In this document: positions 1-8,598 of the stretch, one piece after another
Layout of the letters: every line of letters starts with the position of its first letter
How positions within the stretch are numbered: the first letter of the stretch is position 1
Assembly: GCA_045604965.1 (NCBI GenBank)
Contig: JAZUPB010000001.1
Coordinates: 1 to 26,837, forward strand
DNA length: 26,837 nucleotides
Source: JAISGQ01 sp045604965
GTDB taxonomy: Bacteria; Bacillota; Clostridia; Oscillospirales; Acutalibacteraceae
Direction: 5' to 3'
Notes under the pieces: generated by a model
Databases searched by the model: none
Told to the model about the DNA's origin: nothing
The model's input: only the letters and a program-made list of their open reading frames with translations
Translations under genes and position numbers: made by a program

Positions 1-2
1 GT

Positions 3-38
3 AACGGCGTTTTTGGCATTATCGCCAAAAGCGCCGTT
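3..38 (-). terminator. Terminator-like hairpin downstream of the surface protein gene
   Basis: The arms at 3-17 and 24-38 (aacggcgtttttggc and its near-perfect complement, with one G-T pair) form a 15-bp stem with a 6-nt loop. It lies 23 bp past the stop codon of the minus-strand gene at 61-2313, so it is probably that gene's terminator. The T-run expected on the minus strand would lie outside the window, so termination cannot be confirmed from what is visible. Confidence 0.6.
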
Positions 39-60
39 TAGCACAATCATATTAGCTGAC

Positions 61-2313
61 TTACTCAGCAATTCTGTTAATAGTATATCTGACCTCGATT
101 GTTTCCTTTGTAGCAACATCTTCTACCAGGAAAACAGCAACAACAGGCTGAGTAGGATCGGCAGCAGGATCGAAGTTTACGGTAAACTGAAGCATAGACC
201 AGCCGATATTATCAACTACTGTGCCGCCGGAACAGCTGATGACTTCCTTGATTACTGACTTATCGAATTCGCAGTCGTCTTTTACATCAAGAATGAATGT
301 TCCGGTAGATTCAGATACAGGAATAGATGCGCGGTTTTCCTTGCCTGCCTTAGGCGGCTCATTCTTCACAAATGAACACTTTACAGTGATTGTGTCACTG
401 CTGAGCCAACCGTCAGAGCAGGTGAGAGTGATTGTCTCCGAGAATTTCTTGTTAAGTTCCGGATTAACACGGATAAGAACCTTGGAAAGTCCGTCGCCAT
501 AAGAGATATAGTTGCCTTCCGGAGTTCTGCCGTCGTCGGACAAAGTGGTGGTAACATTCCAGTTGAGGATATCGCCATCAGAATCGATGGAAGGAAGATT
601 GAGAGTATACCAGCCGTTTTCGCCTGCATAGCAAACAAACTTCTGGCTGTAACTTTCAGACTGAATTATGTTGTTGTGCAGTGAGATAGTATATCGATAA
701 GGAACCGAAGTAAGGCTTCCGTCAGACACAGTAAAATCAAATGAAGCTGAATGACCTCTATAATTCTCATCGATGAACAGCATAAAGCTTCCGTTGGGAG
801 AGAGGGTAACATTGCAGTCGGTCTGACCTGTGAGTGTATAGGTCAGATGATCGCCCTGTTCATCAGTTGCATTGAGGGTGCCGAAGAGATATCCGGAGTT
901 GCTTGGTGTATGAAGAACAGTGGAATAAAGCTGTGAAGGATCAGCATAATAAGGCGCACTGTTCAGAACAATAACAGGGATAGAGGTATCAGTAGTCAGT
1001 CCGTAACTGTCGTTGACAGAGAGATTTATATTTCCGATTCCCACAAATCCGTTGGAGGTGTTTACAGTCATAACATTTTCGCTGTCAATGTTTACTGTAA
1101 TGTCCTTCGAATCTGAGACTGCAGAGATGCTGTAGGTTCTGTCAGTGGGAAGGATCTGATTTAACTCAACAGTCTTGGAAGAATCGTGACCGAGAGAAAT
1201 TTCAGCAATGTCAAGAGAGGGAGAAACAATTGCCTGACCGTAAGACGTAACTATCATACCGGTCTGGTTTCCCGAACCGTCAACAAAATAGAATGTGCTG
1301 TCGATACCGACAGGTGCACTGATCGAATAAGTGCCGTCAGGAGCTTTTAATATGTCAGCAATATCTGCTGAGCTGACGTAAGATGAACCGTCACAGGTTT
1401 TAACATCAACCCTGATAACATTTGAATTATCATTATGAGTGTTTTCAACAACGGTAACTATAGGAGAATAGGGAATCTCACTTCCGATGCGGAAATGTCT
1501 GACGACATCAAGTCCGCCGGAGCCTTTTATATTGACTTTGTAATAGTTTTCCGAGTTAACCATCATAACCCAGTATTCATCGCCGCATTGATAAGCAGAT
1601 GAAACCGAAGAAGAGTATTCGGGAGAATAGGTTACACTGGAAACCAGCGAACGGTCAGGACCTGAAATATAGACTCTCACAGGAACACAATCCAAAGCTG
1701 ATTCTTCTGCCTTAAATTCCACATCAATAAGACTTCCGTTGCTGGGAACAGGGACAGCGGAACCGGAAGAGCTGTATGCGGGCGACTTATCAGAAAGCAG
1801 ATCTGCAGGATCATTCCATATAAAGTATATGGCGGCACAAATAAAGATAAGGACAATTATCAAAACTATTCCGGATTTTGTACCTGTATACATAGGAGCA
1901 TATTTAGGAGTGATGGAGTCAGCTTTTGCACATGCCTTGATGATTATTTTTCGCTCAGACTCCTCACTGGGCGGATAGATTCTGAAATGCTCCTTGGAAT
2001 TATCATCATCCTCAAGAAACTCGTCGAGGATTTGATTAGCATCGGGAGCATTATCAAGCATATCACGCTCTTTCCTGCTGAGCAGAGGACGCAAAGTAAG
2101 GTCTATTGCAGTTTTTTCGTTTATATCATTGTCATCTGCATCAAAGTGCTTCTTGTTCTTGAGTACAAGAAATAAAGATTTAGCTGCAAGTCTTTCCGAT
2201 TTGTTATCATCGTGAGTGGCCGTCAGCGCCTGCATATATGCATACTTTGCGTTCTTTTCCGCAAATTCTCTGAAGGATGTAAAATCCAGCTCGCTACTGA
2301 ATTTCAACGGCAT
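61..2313 (-). CDS. Single-pass membrane protein with acidic cytoplasmic N-terminus and large Ig/cadherin-like extracellular region
   Basis: A 750-residue protein that I do not recognise as a named family. Residues 1-147 are charged and acidic, with no signal peptide. Residues 148-166 form one strongly hydrophobic segment (GIVLIIVLIFICAAIYFIW), followed by about 580 residues rich in Ser, Thr, Asp, Gly and Tyr. The outer part contains beta-sandwich-like repeats with motifs such as NATDEQGDHLTYTL and SIDSDGDILNWNV, typical of bacterial cadherin/Ig-like modules with D-x-D-G-D turns that often bind calcium. The likely topology is N-terminus inside and Ig-like stalk outside, so a surface receptor or adhesin is inferred but no ligand is suggested. 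The start is supported by a GGTGGTGAT ribosome binding site 4 bp upstream of ATG. It is divergent from the MerR gene. There is no sortase motif or C-terminal anchor; the internal helix is the only anchor. Confidence 0.85.
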   Translation of the reverse strand: MPLKFSSELDFTSFREFAEKNAKYAYMQALTATHDDNKSERLAAKSLFLVLKNKKHFDADDNDINEKTAIDLTLRPLLSRKERDMLDNAPDANQILDEFLEDDDNSKEHFRIYPPSEESERKIIIKACAKADSITPKYAPMYTGTKSGIVLIIVLIFICAAIYFIWNDPADLLSDKSPAYSSSGSAVPVPSNGSLIDVEFKAEESALDCVPVRVYISGPDRSLVSSVTYSPEYSSSVSSAYQCGDEYWVMMVNSENYYKVNIKGSGGLDVVRHFRIGSEIPYSPIVTVVENTHNDNSNVIRVDVKTCDGSSYVSSADIADILKAPDGTYSISAPVGIDSTFYFVDGSGNQTGMIVTSYGQAIVSPSLDIAEISLGHDSSKTVELNQILPTDRTYSISAVSDSKDITVNIDSENVMTVNTSNGFVGIGNINLSVNDSYGLTTDTSIPVIVLNSAPYYADPSQLYSTVLHTPSNSGYLFGTLNATDEQGDHLTYTLTGQTDCNVTLSPNGSFMLFIDENYRGHSASFDFTVSDGSLTSVPYRYTISLHNNIIQSESYSQKFVCYAGENGWYTLNLPSIDSDGDILNWNVTTTLSDDGRTPEGNYISYGDGLSKVLIRVNPELNKKFSETITLTCSDGWLSSDTITVKCSFVKNEPPKAGKENRASIPVSESTGTFILDVKDDCEFDKSVIKEVISCSGGTVVDNIGWSMLQFTVNFDPAADPTQPVVAVFLVEDVATKETIEVRYTINRIAE

Positions 2314-2340
2314 AATATCACCACCGGATCAAATTGTAAA

Positions 2341-2364
2341 ATTATACAACATAATGATACAACA
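2341..2364 (-). promoter_or_regulatory. Possible promoter of the surface protein gene at 61-2313
   Basis: On the minus strand a perfect TATAAT (plus-strand ATTATA at 2341-2346) lies about 28 bp upstream of the ATG at 2313. The matching -35 region is poor (T-rich, TTTTTG-like, spacer about 16 bp), so the call rests on the -10 box only. Confidence 0.4.
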
Positions 2365-2401
2365 AAAAAACATATAAGGCAATAAAAATTTAAATTAAGT
2401 A

Positions 2402-2432
2402 TTGACACTGACGTTACGTTATGGTCTATGAT
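2402..2432 (+). promoter_or_regulatory. MerR-type promoter/operator (19-bp spacer, imperfect dyad)
   Basis: A perfect -35 TTGACA (2402-2407) and TATGAT -10 (2427-2432) are separated by 19 bp, the over-long spacing that MerR-family activators correct by twisting the DNA. The spacer holds an imperfect dyad centred at 2415: GAC (2404-2406) pairs with GTC (2424-2426), and ACGT (2411-2412 and flanks) is mirrored around the central T. The promoter directly precedes the MerR gene at 2453, so autoregulation is the simplest reading. Confidence 0.8.
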
Positions 2433-2452
2433 AGAAATGCGGGAGGGATAAA

Positions 2453-3175
2453 ATGCTTACAGTAAGTGACATAAGCAAAAGGACAGGTATCAGCGTGCGG
2501 ACGCTTCACTATTATGACTCAATCGGACTGCTGACGCCTGCAGGATATACGGAGTCGGGCTACAGGGTGTATGAAGAAAAGGAGATGAAGAGGCTTTATA
2601 ATATTTTGCTTCTGCGTCAGCTGAAGTTTTCTCTTAAAGATATAAAGAGAATACTTGATAATCCTGAATATGATATCAGAGAAGCACTGACAATGCAGAT
2701 TGAAATGCTGGAGATGCAGAAAAAACAAATAGAAAAAATGATCATTCTCGCAGGAGAGATCAGAGATAAAGGAGAAACAGATATGGGTTTTGATGTTTTT
2801 AATAATAAATTTGACCAATACAAGGAAGAAGTAATAAAAAGATGGGGAGACACCGAGGAGTACAATGAATACATAAGCAGAAGCGGCAATAATTCAGAAA
2901 AAGCCGGGGAAGGTTTGATGTTCATGTTGGCTCAAATAGGAAAGGATAAGGAAAAAGATTCGGGCAGCAAAGAGATTCAGAATAATATAAAAGAACTGCA
3001 AAATTATATAACCGAAAACTTTTATACCTGTTCAGATGAAATTCTCGGATCACTTGGAGAGATGTATGTAGGAGATGAAAGAATGAAAGAGAATATTGAT
3101 CGGGCAGGTGGAGAGGGGACTGCAGAGTTTGTCAGAGAAGCAATAAGAAAATATTGTGCGGAGAAAACCGAATAA
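2453..3175 (+). CDS. MerR family transcriptional regulator with TipAS-type ligand domain
   Basis: This 240-residue protein has an N-terminal winged helix-turn-helix of the MerR type at residues 1-70, recognisable from ISKRTGISVRTLHYYDSIGL and the following GYRVY wing. A dimerising coiled coil follows at about 72-105. The C-terminal part, from about 113 (FDVFNNKFDQYKEEVIKRWG) to 238, matches the TipAS / 'antibiotic-recognition' domain, a globin-like fold that in TipA and Mta-like regulators binds hydrophobic or peptide antibiotics. It therefore probably senses a small molecule and activates transcription, but no efflux or resistance gene lies next to it. GGGAGGG at 2441-2447 is the ribosome binding site. 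The family is clear; the ligand and targets are unknown. Confidence 0.93.
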   Translation: MLTVSDISKRTGISVRTLHYYDSIGLLTPAGYTESGYRVYEEKEMKRLYNILLLRQLKFSLKDIKRILDNPEYDIREALTMQIEMLEMQKKQIEKMIILAGEIRDKGETDMGFDVFNNKFDQYKEEVIKRWGDTEEYNEYISRSGNNSEKAGEGLMFMLAQIGKDKEKDSGSKEIQNNIKELQNYITENFYTCSDEILGSLGEMYVGDERMKENIDRAGGEGTAEFVREAIRKYCAEKTE

Positions 3176-3177
3176 TA

Positions 3178-3214
3178 AAAACCTCAGTGTGACTGATAGT
3201 CATACTGAGGTTTT
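3178..3214. terminator. Bidirectional terminator between convergent genes
   Basis: The arms aacctcagtgtgact and agtcatactgaggtt form a 15-bp stem with one G-T pair and a 3-nt loop. It is flanked by A-runs on the left and T-runs on the right. It begins 3 bp after the MerR stop and lies downstream of the convergent membrane protein gene ending at 3261. The minus-strand side has the longer T-tract. Confidence 0.85.
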
Positions 3215-3260
3215 CTGTCAGAGCTTAACTCTGTATTGATTATGTGAGTTCGTTATAGTT

Positions 3261-4028
3261 TTATCGTACTGTTAACTTTATTCTGTTAAACCATCTGTTC
3301 CCTTTTTGATAAAGAAACATTTCGCATATAGAAAATAAAACGAAATAAAGAATTAAAGAACATACTGCTATATTTGGATATTTCAGGAACGGAACTGCCG
3401 GGAACGGAGAATGAAGAATAAACATTGAATTAACAGAATTTGCTTCTTCGACAGACACTAATACCTCAAATACTTTATTGCAGTATAATCCTATAACATA
3501 CATCATAATTACAGAAATAATTATATGAGTCATATTCTTTAGCAGATCTACTTTGATATGACCAAAGGCAAGGATCAGCAGTATATTAAACAGCAAAGTT
3601 GCATGAGCAACTATACTCTTGGTAACTTCATAATCCTTTAATGACGGATTGTTTATAAAATCTACATTCGCAAACATTCCCACAAGTGTTGAAAAAATAC
3701 CAAACCAAAACAGATAATCAGCTAAAAAAGAAGCAGCTTTAGATTTTTTGTTTCTCATCAGTCCATAAATCAGACATCCCCACATAACAACATTGCAGGG
3801 GTATATCGGTAAAATCAGATTAGGATTTTCTTTTAAATATTCCGTTGTCGGACCGTCAGTAATAAAATGATATATATAAGTACTGTAATGGAACAAAATG
3901 GTTAACAACGCTGATAACAGCAATACTATAGATTTCCCTTTTTCATTTTTTACGTACTTTTTAATAAAAAACAATCCAATAAAAATAATCAATAATAAAA
4001 TGCAGTTAAAAACGATCAGTTTAATCAT
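3261..4028 (-). CDS. YwaF/TIGR02206-like (TMEM164-type) integral membrane protein
   Basis: A 255-residue, highly hydrophobic protein with about seven predicted transmembrane segments. The pattern LPIYPCNVVMWGCL after the second or third helix, an early HYSTYIYHF helix and a late HSPFPAVPFLKYPN segment resemble the YwaF / TIGR02206 family of small integral membrane proteins, distantly related to TMEM164. Biochemical function in bacteria is not established, so I assign only the family. I place the start at the ATG of 4028 because GGAGATG sits 7-8 nt upstream; a longer frame to 4109 exists but would add 27 polar residues without a ribosome binding site. It stands alone, after the terminator of the sugar-transport operon. 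Confidence 0.72.
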   Translation of the reverse strand: MIKLIVFNCILLLIIFIGLFFIKKYVKNEKGKSIVLLLSALLTILFHYSTYIYHFITDGPTTEYLKENPNLILPIYPCNVVMWGCLIYGLMRNKKSKAASFLADYLFWFGIFSTLVGMFANVDFINNPSLKDYEVTKSIVAHATLLFNILLILAFGHIKVDLLKNMTHIIISVIMMYVIGLYCNKVFEVLVSVEEANSVNSMFILHSPFPAVPFLKYPNIAVCSLILYFVLFSICEMFLYQKGNRWFNRIKLTVR

Positions 4029-4105
4029 AAACTTAACATCTCCAATTTCTCGGCAGAATTCAAATTTATTGTTTGCAATAATGCTATCATAAAATATACA
4101 GCAAA

Positions 4106-4139
4106 GCAAGCCGCGACAATCAGTGTTGTCGCGGCTTGC
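4106..4139 (-). terminator. Terminator of the sugar ABC transporter operon
   Basis: A perfect 14-bp GC-rich stem (gcaagccgcgacaa and its complement, loop TCAGTG) lies 40 bp past the stop codon of the MalG-type permease. On the minus strand it is followed by TTTGCTGTATATTTT. Its position fits termination of the transporter operon and separation from the membrane protein gene starting at 4028. Confidence 0.8.
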
Positions 4140-4178
4140 AGATGTTTTAAAGTGTGTGTCATATAAATTAGAAGTGTT

Positions 4179-5021
4179 CTATTCCTTAACCGCAGCAGAA
4201 CTCAAGGAGGTGACCATAAGTTTCTGACTTAAGACAAAGAAAAGAATAAAAGGAACAGCAATTAGTAAAGCACCTGCTGCAAAGGTCGTAAATTCATTCT
4301 TTTTATCTGTAACAAAAGAGAATAAACCGAGAGCGAGAGTTTGTTTTTCTGCAGAACGGAGGGTCATTTTCGGGAATATAAAATCCATCCAGGGTGCAGT
4401 AAAGCTGGTTATCGCAAGAAAAGTAAGAATAGGCCTTGCGAGCGGAAGAATAATTCTGAAAAATGTCATAGAACCGCTTGCGCCGTCTATGCGAGCGGCT
4501 TCGTCAATGCTTTTTGGAATGGTATCCATATAATTTTTGACTAGCCAGACGTTATACGGCACATTGCCTGCGACATAAACCAGCACAAGTCCCCAAAGTG
4601 TGTCGAGAGCGTTGAATCGAAGAAGGATCACATAGATAGCTATCATCCCGACAAAAGACGGGAATATCTGCAATACAAGAAAGCTGAGCAAAAGCCCTTT
4701 TTTGAAAGTGAATTTATATCTTGAAAAAACGTAAGCTCCCAGTGCCGCAACGAGAACAGTAAGTGAAGCGGTAAATATCGCAATGAGAAAGGTGTTTTTG
4801 AACCAGGTAAGATATAAAGTGTTATTGAACAAATGACGGAAGTGTTCAAAGGTAATACCGTCTGAAAACGGTATAATATCAAGTGAGGCAATGGACGTTC
4901 CCGGAGAAAAGGCAGCACTTACTACATAAACAAGCGGATATATTACAAATATCGAGCTTATTATAAGAAAAATATATGTGAAAGCTTTTATAAGAGAACG
5001 TCCTATATTTTGCATTGTCAT
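4179..5021 (-). CDS. Carbohydrate ABC transporter permease, MalG type
   Basis: This 280-residue inner-membrane permease has six transmembrane segments and the cytoplasmic EAA loop EAARIDGASGSMTFFRIILP at residues 174-193, which docks onto the ATPase. Length and layout match the MalG/GanQ branch of the carbohydrate-uptake-1 family, which imports maltodextrins, galacto-oligosaccharides and similar sugars. Its ATG overlaps the TGA of the upstream MalF-type gene in an ATGA, so the two are translationally coupled and made in equal amounts. It is the last gene of a three-gene operon that contains no ATPase. The stop is TAG. The family is certain; the substrate cannot be read from the sequence. Confidence 0.95.
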   Translation of the reverse strand: MTMQNIGRSLIKAFTYIFLIISSIFVIYPLVYVVSAAFSPGTSIASLDIIPFSDGITFEHFRHLFNNTLYLTWFKNTFLIAIFTASLTVLVAALGAYVFSRYKFTFKKGLLLSFLVLQIFPSFVGMIAIYVILLRFNALDTLWGLVLVYVAGNVPYNVWLVKNYMDTIPKSIDEAARIDGASGSMTFFRIILPLARPILTFLAITSFTAPWMDFIFPKMTLRSAEKQTLALGLFSFVTDKKNEFTTFAAGALLIAVPFILFFVLSQKLMVTSLSSAAVKE

Positions 5022-6334
5022 ATTTCACCCTCCTTGAAGGATCTTGTTCGAATGAAATTAAAAATCGCAACCGGAGCCAGAACGAGAAAGACTAGCACAG
5101 CTAACGCAGATGCGTAGTTATATTTAAGCAGACTTACCGTAAGCTTATAAATCCAGGTTACAACGATGTCGGTGCCTCCTGCGCTTGTAAGAGTGGTGTC
5201 GCCTGTAACAGGTCTTCCGCTGGTAAGAAAATAAATAGCGCCGAAATTGTTGATGTTATGAGTAAAGGACATAATGATAAGAGGTGCGGTCTGATACAGA
5301 ACCAAAGGAAGAGTGATTTTCCTGAAAGCAGTGAGTTTGGTTGCTCCGTCAATTGATGCGGCTTCGTAAACATCAGGAGAAATGGAAGTCATTGTACCTG
5401 TGATCAGAAGCATAAAATACGGGAAACCTGCCCATAAATTTACAAGAACAAGCACAAACCTTGCAAGAGCAACTTCTCCGAGCCAGGGAATAGCGGAATC
5501 TATGATTCCGAGAGCCATAAGCGTTCTGTTTACAGTACCGAAGGTTCCGTTCAGAAGATTCTGCCACACAAGCATACTGACAATAGAGGGGACAGCATAA
5601 GGCAGAATAAATATTCCTCTAAAAACAGGAGCAAAGCGTATTTTTTTATCATTGAGTATTGCGGCAATGACCAGACCGCCGAAATAACAGGTAGCAGTTG
5701 CAAGAATACCCCATAGTACTGTCCACAGTGCAACACGTCCGAGTGCAGAGGTCCATACTGCATCACCGCCGAACATATCTCTGAAATTGTCAAAACCTAC
5801 CCAGTCAACCGTGTTGGAAGGCGGGATATGAGAAGGCGAGGAATAGTTGGTAAATGCCACACAGGCAGAAAAAACAAGAGGTACGACTACAAAAATTAGG
5901 ACGAGAAGAACAGAGGGGGCAAGTGCTATAACAGAAAACCCCTTATCAGCAAGCTGTGAAATTATTTTCTTGTTTTCGGAAAACTTACCTGTTGCCTCAT
6001 AGCTTTTGTAAGAAGTGACCGCACTGCGAACAGATATATAATAGACAACGAAAAAAACAAAAATCACAGCAAGAGCCATGATGCCGTCGATCAGCATATA
6101 AATTGAGTTGTCGCGCTGAGTTATTGGTAATTCGGGAGTGGGAGAGCCCAGAGTTATCATATCCCTGAGCTTTCCGAACAGTGAGGGCAGAGTGAAGAGG
6201 AAAATTATCTCCAAAGAAGCAAAGAGAGCACCTTTTATCCATTCTTTGAGATACAGAATGTGTGAAAGCCCCATGAACAGGCAGGCTGTCAAGCGGACTT
6301 TTTTCTCACTTGCAATTCCGATAGATAAATTCAT
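5018..6334 (-). CDS. Carbohydrate ABC transporter permease, MalF type
   Basis: This 438-residue permease has an N-terminal extension of three helices (GLSHILYLKEWIKG...) typical of MalF/GanP-type subunits, followed by the six-helix core and the EAA loop EAASIDGATKLTAFRKITLP near residues 324-343. It pairs with the MalG-type subunit to form the channel. The frame opens at 6352, but that ATG has no ribosome binding site. The second ATG at 6334 has AAAGGA 9 nt upstream, so I start there. Only a few bases separate it from the binding-protein gene, and its TGA overlaps the next ATG, showing an operon. The TGA stop here is also direct evidence that TGA is read as stop in this genome. Confidence 0.94.
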   Translation of the reverse strand: MNLSIGIASEKKVRLTACLFMGLSHILYLKEWIKGALFASLEIIFLFTLPSLFGKLRDMITLGSPTPELPITQRDNSIYMLIDGIMALAVIFVFFVVYYISVRSAVTSYKSYEATGKFSENKKIISQLADKGFSVIALAPSVLLVLIFVVVPLVFSACVAFTNYSSPSHIPPSNTVDWVGFDNFRDMFGGDAVWTSALGRVALWTVLWGILATATCYFGGLVIAAILNDKKIRFAPVFRGIFILPYAVPSIVSMLVWQNLLNGTFGTVNRTLMALGIIDSAIPWLGEVALARFVLVLVNLWAGFPYFMLLITGTMTSISPDVYEAASIDGATKLTAFRKITLPLVLYQTAPLIIMSFTHNINNFGAIYFLTSGRPVTGDTTLTSAGGTDIVVTWIYKLTVSLLKYNYASALAVLVFLVLAPVAIFNFIRTRSFKEGEI

Positions 6335-6355
6335 AGGGCTTTGTCCTTTCATTTG

Positions 6356-7585
6356 TTACGCGCTGGTAACAGATTTGAAGCAGGCGTCAAGTTCCTTTTT
6401 GACATCTGCACCGTCCCAGATGTTTGCACTTGCGGAATTCATTGCATCCCAGAACTTACTCATAGCAGGAATGGAAGGCATAGCGTATGAATATTCAAGC
6501 TGCTCCATAAATCCGTCAATGTGTTCGTCGTCAAGCTCAAGTTCTACAGACGGAATTGCTTCAGTAAGCTCGTAGCGAAGCTTCTGCATTTCGTCAGACA
6601 TGAGAAATTCTGCAAAATCAGCAGCCTCATTCTGATTGTTGGAATATGATGAAACAAACATTGTTCTTGTTCCGGAAAAAGAGGCAGGAGGAGTATCTTC
6701 ACCGGGGAGAGAAGGAATGGGAGCAACGCCGAAATTTATACCCGCATCTGTATAGGTTGCCACATTCCAGGGACCGGTTATATGCATTGCAGAAGAACCG
6801 TTTCTGAATGCTTCATCTGCAACGGCAGTAGTAAGGTCGGCAGAAGGAACATCAAGTATGCTTTTTCTCAGATTCTGAAAGTAAGTCATTCCTTCTACAG
6901 CCTTGTCATTATTTAATCCTATAGAAGCTGCATCGGTATCTGAAAGAGGTCTGTTTCCGTCCTTTGTTGCAAAGATAATTGTATAATAAGCGTTTGCAAC
7001 GTCGAACATCAGACCGTATTTGTCGCCGTTATTGTATTTTTTGCAGAACTCAATCAATTCATCAAACGTTTCAGGGGGAGAAGATATAAGGTCCTTGTTG
7101 TAAAAAAGTGCATAGGTTTCTGCGGCAACGGGATAGCCGTACATCTCACCCTTGTAGGTTACAGCATCAGCGCACACATCGAGTGCTCTATCGCGGATAA
7201 GCTCAGGATTACGGGCCTTCTGAATGTGACCGCCCTCAGCGAGCTGACCGATTTTATCGTGAGGAGCGACAAACAGATCCGGTCCTACTCCGGCAGGGCC
7301 GTCAAGTGCGATCTGTGCAGAAGTGTCATCAAGCTCAACGTTGACATACTTTATCGTAACATTCGGATTTTTGTCTGTGTACCGCTGACCTGCCTGACGA
7401 ATAAACTCATCGGGTCCGCCGGTTGATTCCCAGACAGTGAGTTCGATTTTTTTCGGTGCAGCGGTATTTCCGCCGTTATTATTGTTGTTATCTGTTTCTA
7501 TCTCTTCCTCCATACGGCAGGAGCACGCAGTTAAGGATAGGACAGATATAAGAACTGCAAGAAGTATGCAAAAAAATCTTTTCAT
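6356..7585 (-). CDS. Sugar-binding lipoprotein of the ABC importer (family 1 solute-binding protein)
   Basis: A 409-residue extracellular lipoprotein. The N-terminus has a short basic start, a hydrophobic core and the lipobox LTAC with Cys21 as the predicted lipidated residue. An Asn/Gly-rich spacer (residues about 33-40) follows. The mature protein starts with the family pattern IELTVWESTGGPDEFIRQ and contains YGYPVAAETYALFYNKDLI and AMHITGPWNV, hallmarks of MalE/GanS-type binding proteins. It captures an oligosaccharide outside the membrane and delivers it to the two permeases encoded downstream. GGAGG lies upstream of the ATG. The specificity (maltodextrin, galacto- or xylo-oligosaccharide) is open; no glycosidase is nearby to help. 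Confidence 0.94.
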   Translation of the reverse strand: MKRFFCILLAVLISVLSLTACSCRMEEEIETDNNNNNGGNTAAPKKIELTVWESTGGPDEFIRQAGQRYTDKNPNVTIKYVNVELDDTSAQIALDGPAGVGPDLFVAPHDKIGQLAEGGHIQKARNPELIRDRALDVCADAVTYKGEMYGYPVAAETYALFYNKDLISSPPETFDELIEFCKKYNNGDKYGLMFDVANAYYTIIFATKDGNRPLSDTDAASIGLNNDKAVEGMTYFQNLRKSILDVPSADLTTAVADEAFRNGSSAMHITGPWNVATYTDAGINFGVAPIPSLPGEDTPPASFSGTRTMFVSSYSNNQNEAADFAEFLMSDEMQKLRYELTEAIPSVELELDDEHIDGFMEQLEYSYAMPSIPAMSKFWDAMNSASANIWDGADVKKELDACFKSVTSA

Positions 7586-7761
7586 AAAATTAACCTCCGT
7601 ATGATTGTTTGCGGTTTTATTGTAGGTAACAGAGCGAACAATATCCGAGTTAATTTTTTCTTAACAAATTAAATTTCAATAAAGATGATAAAGTTCTTGT
7701 AATAAGGGGTACATATATGATAAAATAAACAAGTTAAAATAAAGCGAAAGAGGGATATACC

Positions 7762-8541
7762 TTGAGCGAGAACAACAAAGAGCTTGAACTTGAAAACACA
7801 GAAGTAAAGGAAGAGGTTGCGGCAGAGAACGATCCTCCCGTTGCACAGGAGCTTGTTCCGAACCCCGGAAAGAATCTCGAAATAGAGACTTCTACAGGAA
7901 AATACGAACGTTATCCCGTAAAGACAAACATTGTTATGTCTGGCGATAATCTTGAGGAAATACTCAATAAGTATGCAATGCCCCATATAAAGGAAAATGA
8001 CTTTATATTTATGAGCGAAAAAATCGTCGCTATCAGTCAGGGAAGAGCATTTAAACTTGAGGATATCAAGCCTTCAAAGCTTGCAAAATTCCTTGTAAAA
8101 TTCGTATATAAATCCCCGTACGGCATAGGACTTGGCAGTCCCTGGACAATGGAGCTGGCTATCCGTGAAGTCGGTAAAGTGAAAATCGTATGCTGTGCAA
8201 TAATTGCAGGTATCTGCAAAATTTTCGGAAAACGCGGCGTATTTTACAATATGCTTGGCGAGCAGGTTCGTGCTATTGACGGTCCGTGCGATTATACAAT
8301 TCCGCCTTATAACAATTACGCAAAAATGGCTCCGGCTCGGCCCAATGAAGTAGCCAAGGAGCTTACAAAAGCACTTGGGCATAAAGTATATGTTGTTGAT
8401 GCAAACGATATAGGCGTAAACATTCTCGGAAAGCCCGATGATCTGCTTACCGATGAGCAGCTCGGTGAGATTTTCGGAGATAACCCCCTCGGACAGGCTG
8501 CACAGCAGACCCCGGTGGCAATAATCAGAAAAATTGGCTAA
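7762..8541 (+). CDS. CofE-like protein (coenzyme F420-0:L-glutamate ligase family)
   Basis: A 259-residue soluble protein starting at TTG, with AGAGGG 8 nt upstream. After a polar, Glu-rich N-terminal tail of about 45 residues, it shows the CofE/FbiB ligase fold pattern: RYPVKTNIV near the start, then DFIFMSEKIVAISQGR, and KPDDLLTDEQLGEIFGDNPLGQ at the end. In archaea and actinobacteria this family adds glutamates to coenzyme F420. Clostridial homologues are common in organisms not known to make F420, so the real substrate is uncertain and I do not give the symbol cofE. A Cys-Cys pair (KIVCCAIIAG) and a Gly-rich segment (SPYGIGLGSPW) sit in the centre. It is monocistronic, ending in its own terminator. 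Confidence 0.82.
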   Translation: MSENNKELELENTEVKEEVAAENDPPVAQELVPNPGKNLEIETSTGKYERYPVKTNIVMSGDNLEEILNKYAMPHIKENDFIFMSEKIVAISQGRAFKLEDIKPSKLAKFLVKFVYKSPYGIGLGSPWTMELAIREVGKVKIVCCAIIAGICKIFGKRGVFYNMLGEQVRAIDGPCDYTIPPYNNYAKMAPARPNEVAKELTKALGHKVYVVDANDIGVNILGKPDDLLTDEQLGEIFGDNPLGQAAQQTPVAIIRKIG

Positions 8542-8542
8542 T

Positions 8543-8582
8543 AAAAAAGATTATGAGATCAAATGATCTCATAATCTTTTTT
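8543..8582. terminator. Bidirectional terminator between convergent genes
   Basis: The arms agattatgagatca (8548-8561) and tgatctcataatct (8564-8577) are perfectly complementary and are flanked by A6 on the left and T6 on the right. It starts directly after the stop of the CofE-like gene and is 17 bp from the stop of the convergent CapA-like gene, so it can serve both. Confidence 0.88.
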
Positions 8583-8598
8583 CGTTATTTTGTATGAT

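Noticed and set aside
4029..4109. Extension of the YwaF-like gene to an ATG at 4109
   Set aside because: It has no ribosome binding site and adds a non-conserved polar stretch before the first helix; ATG 4028 has GGAGATG.
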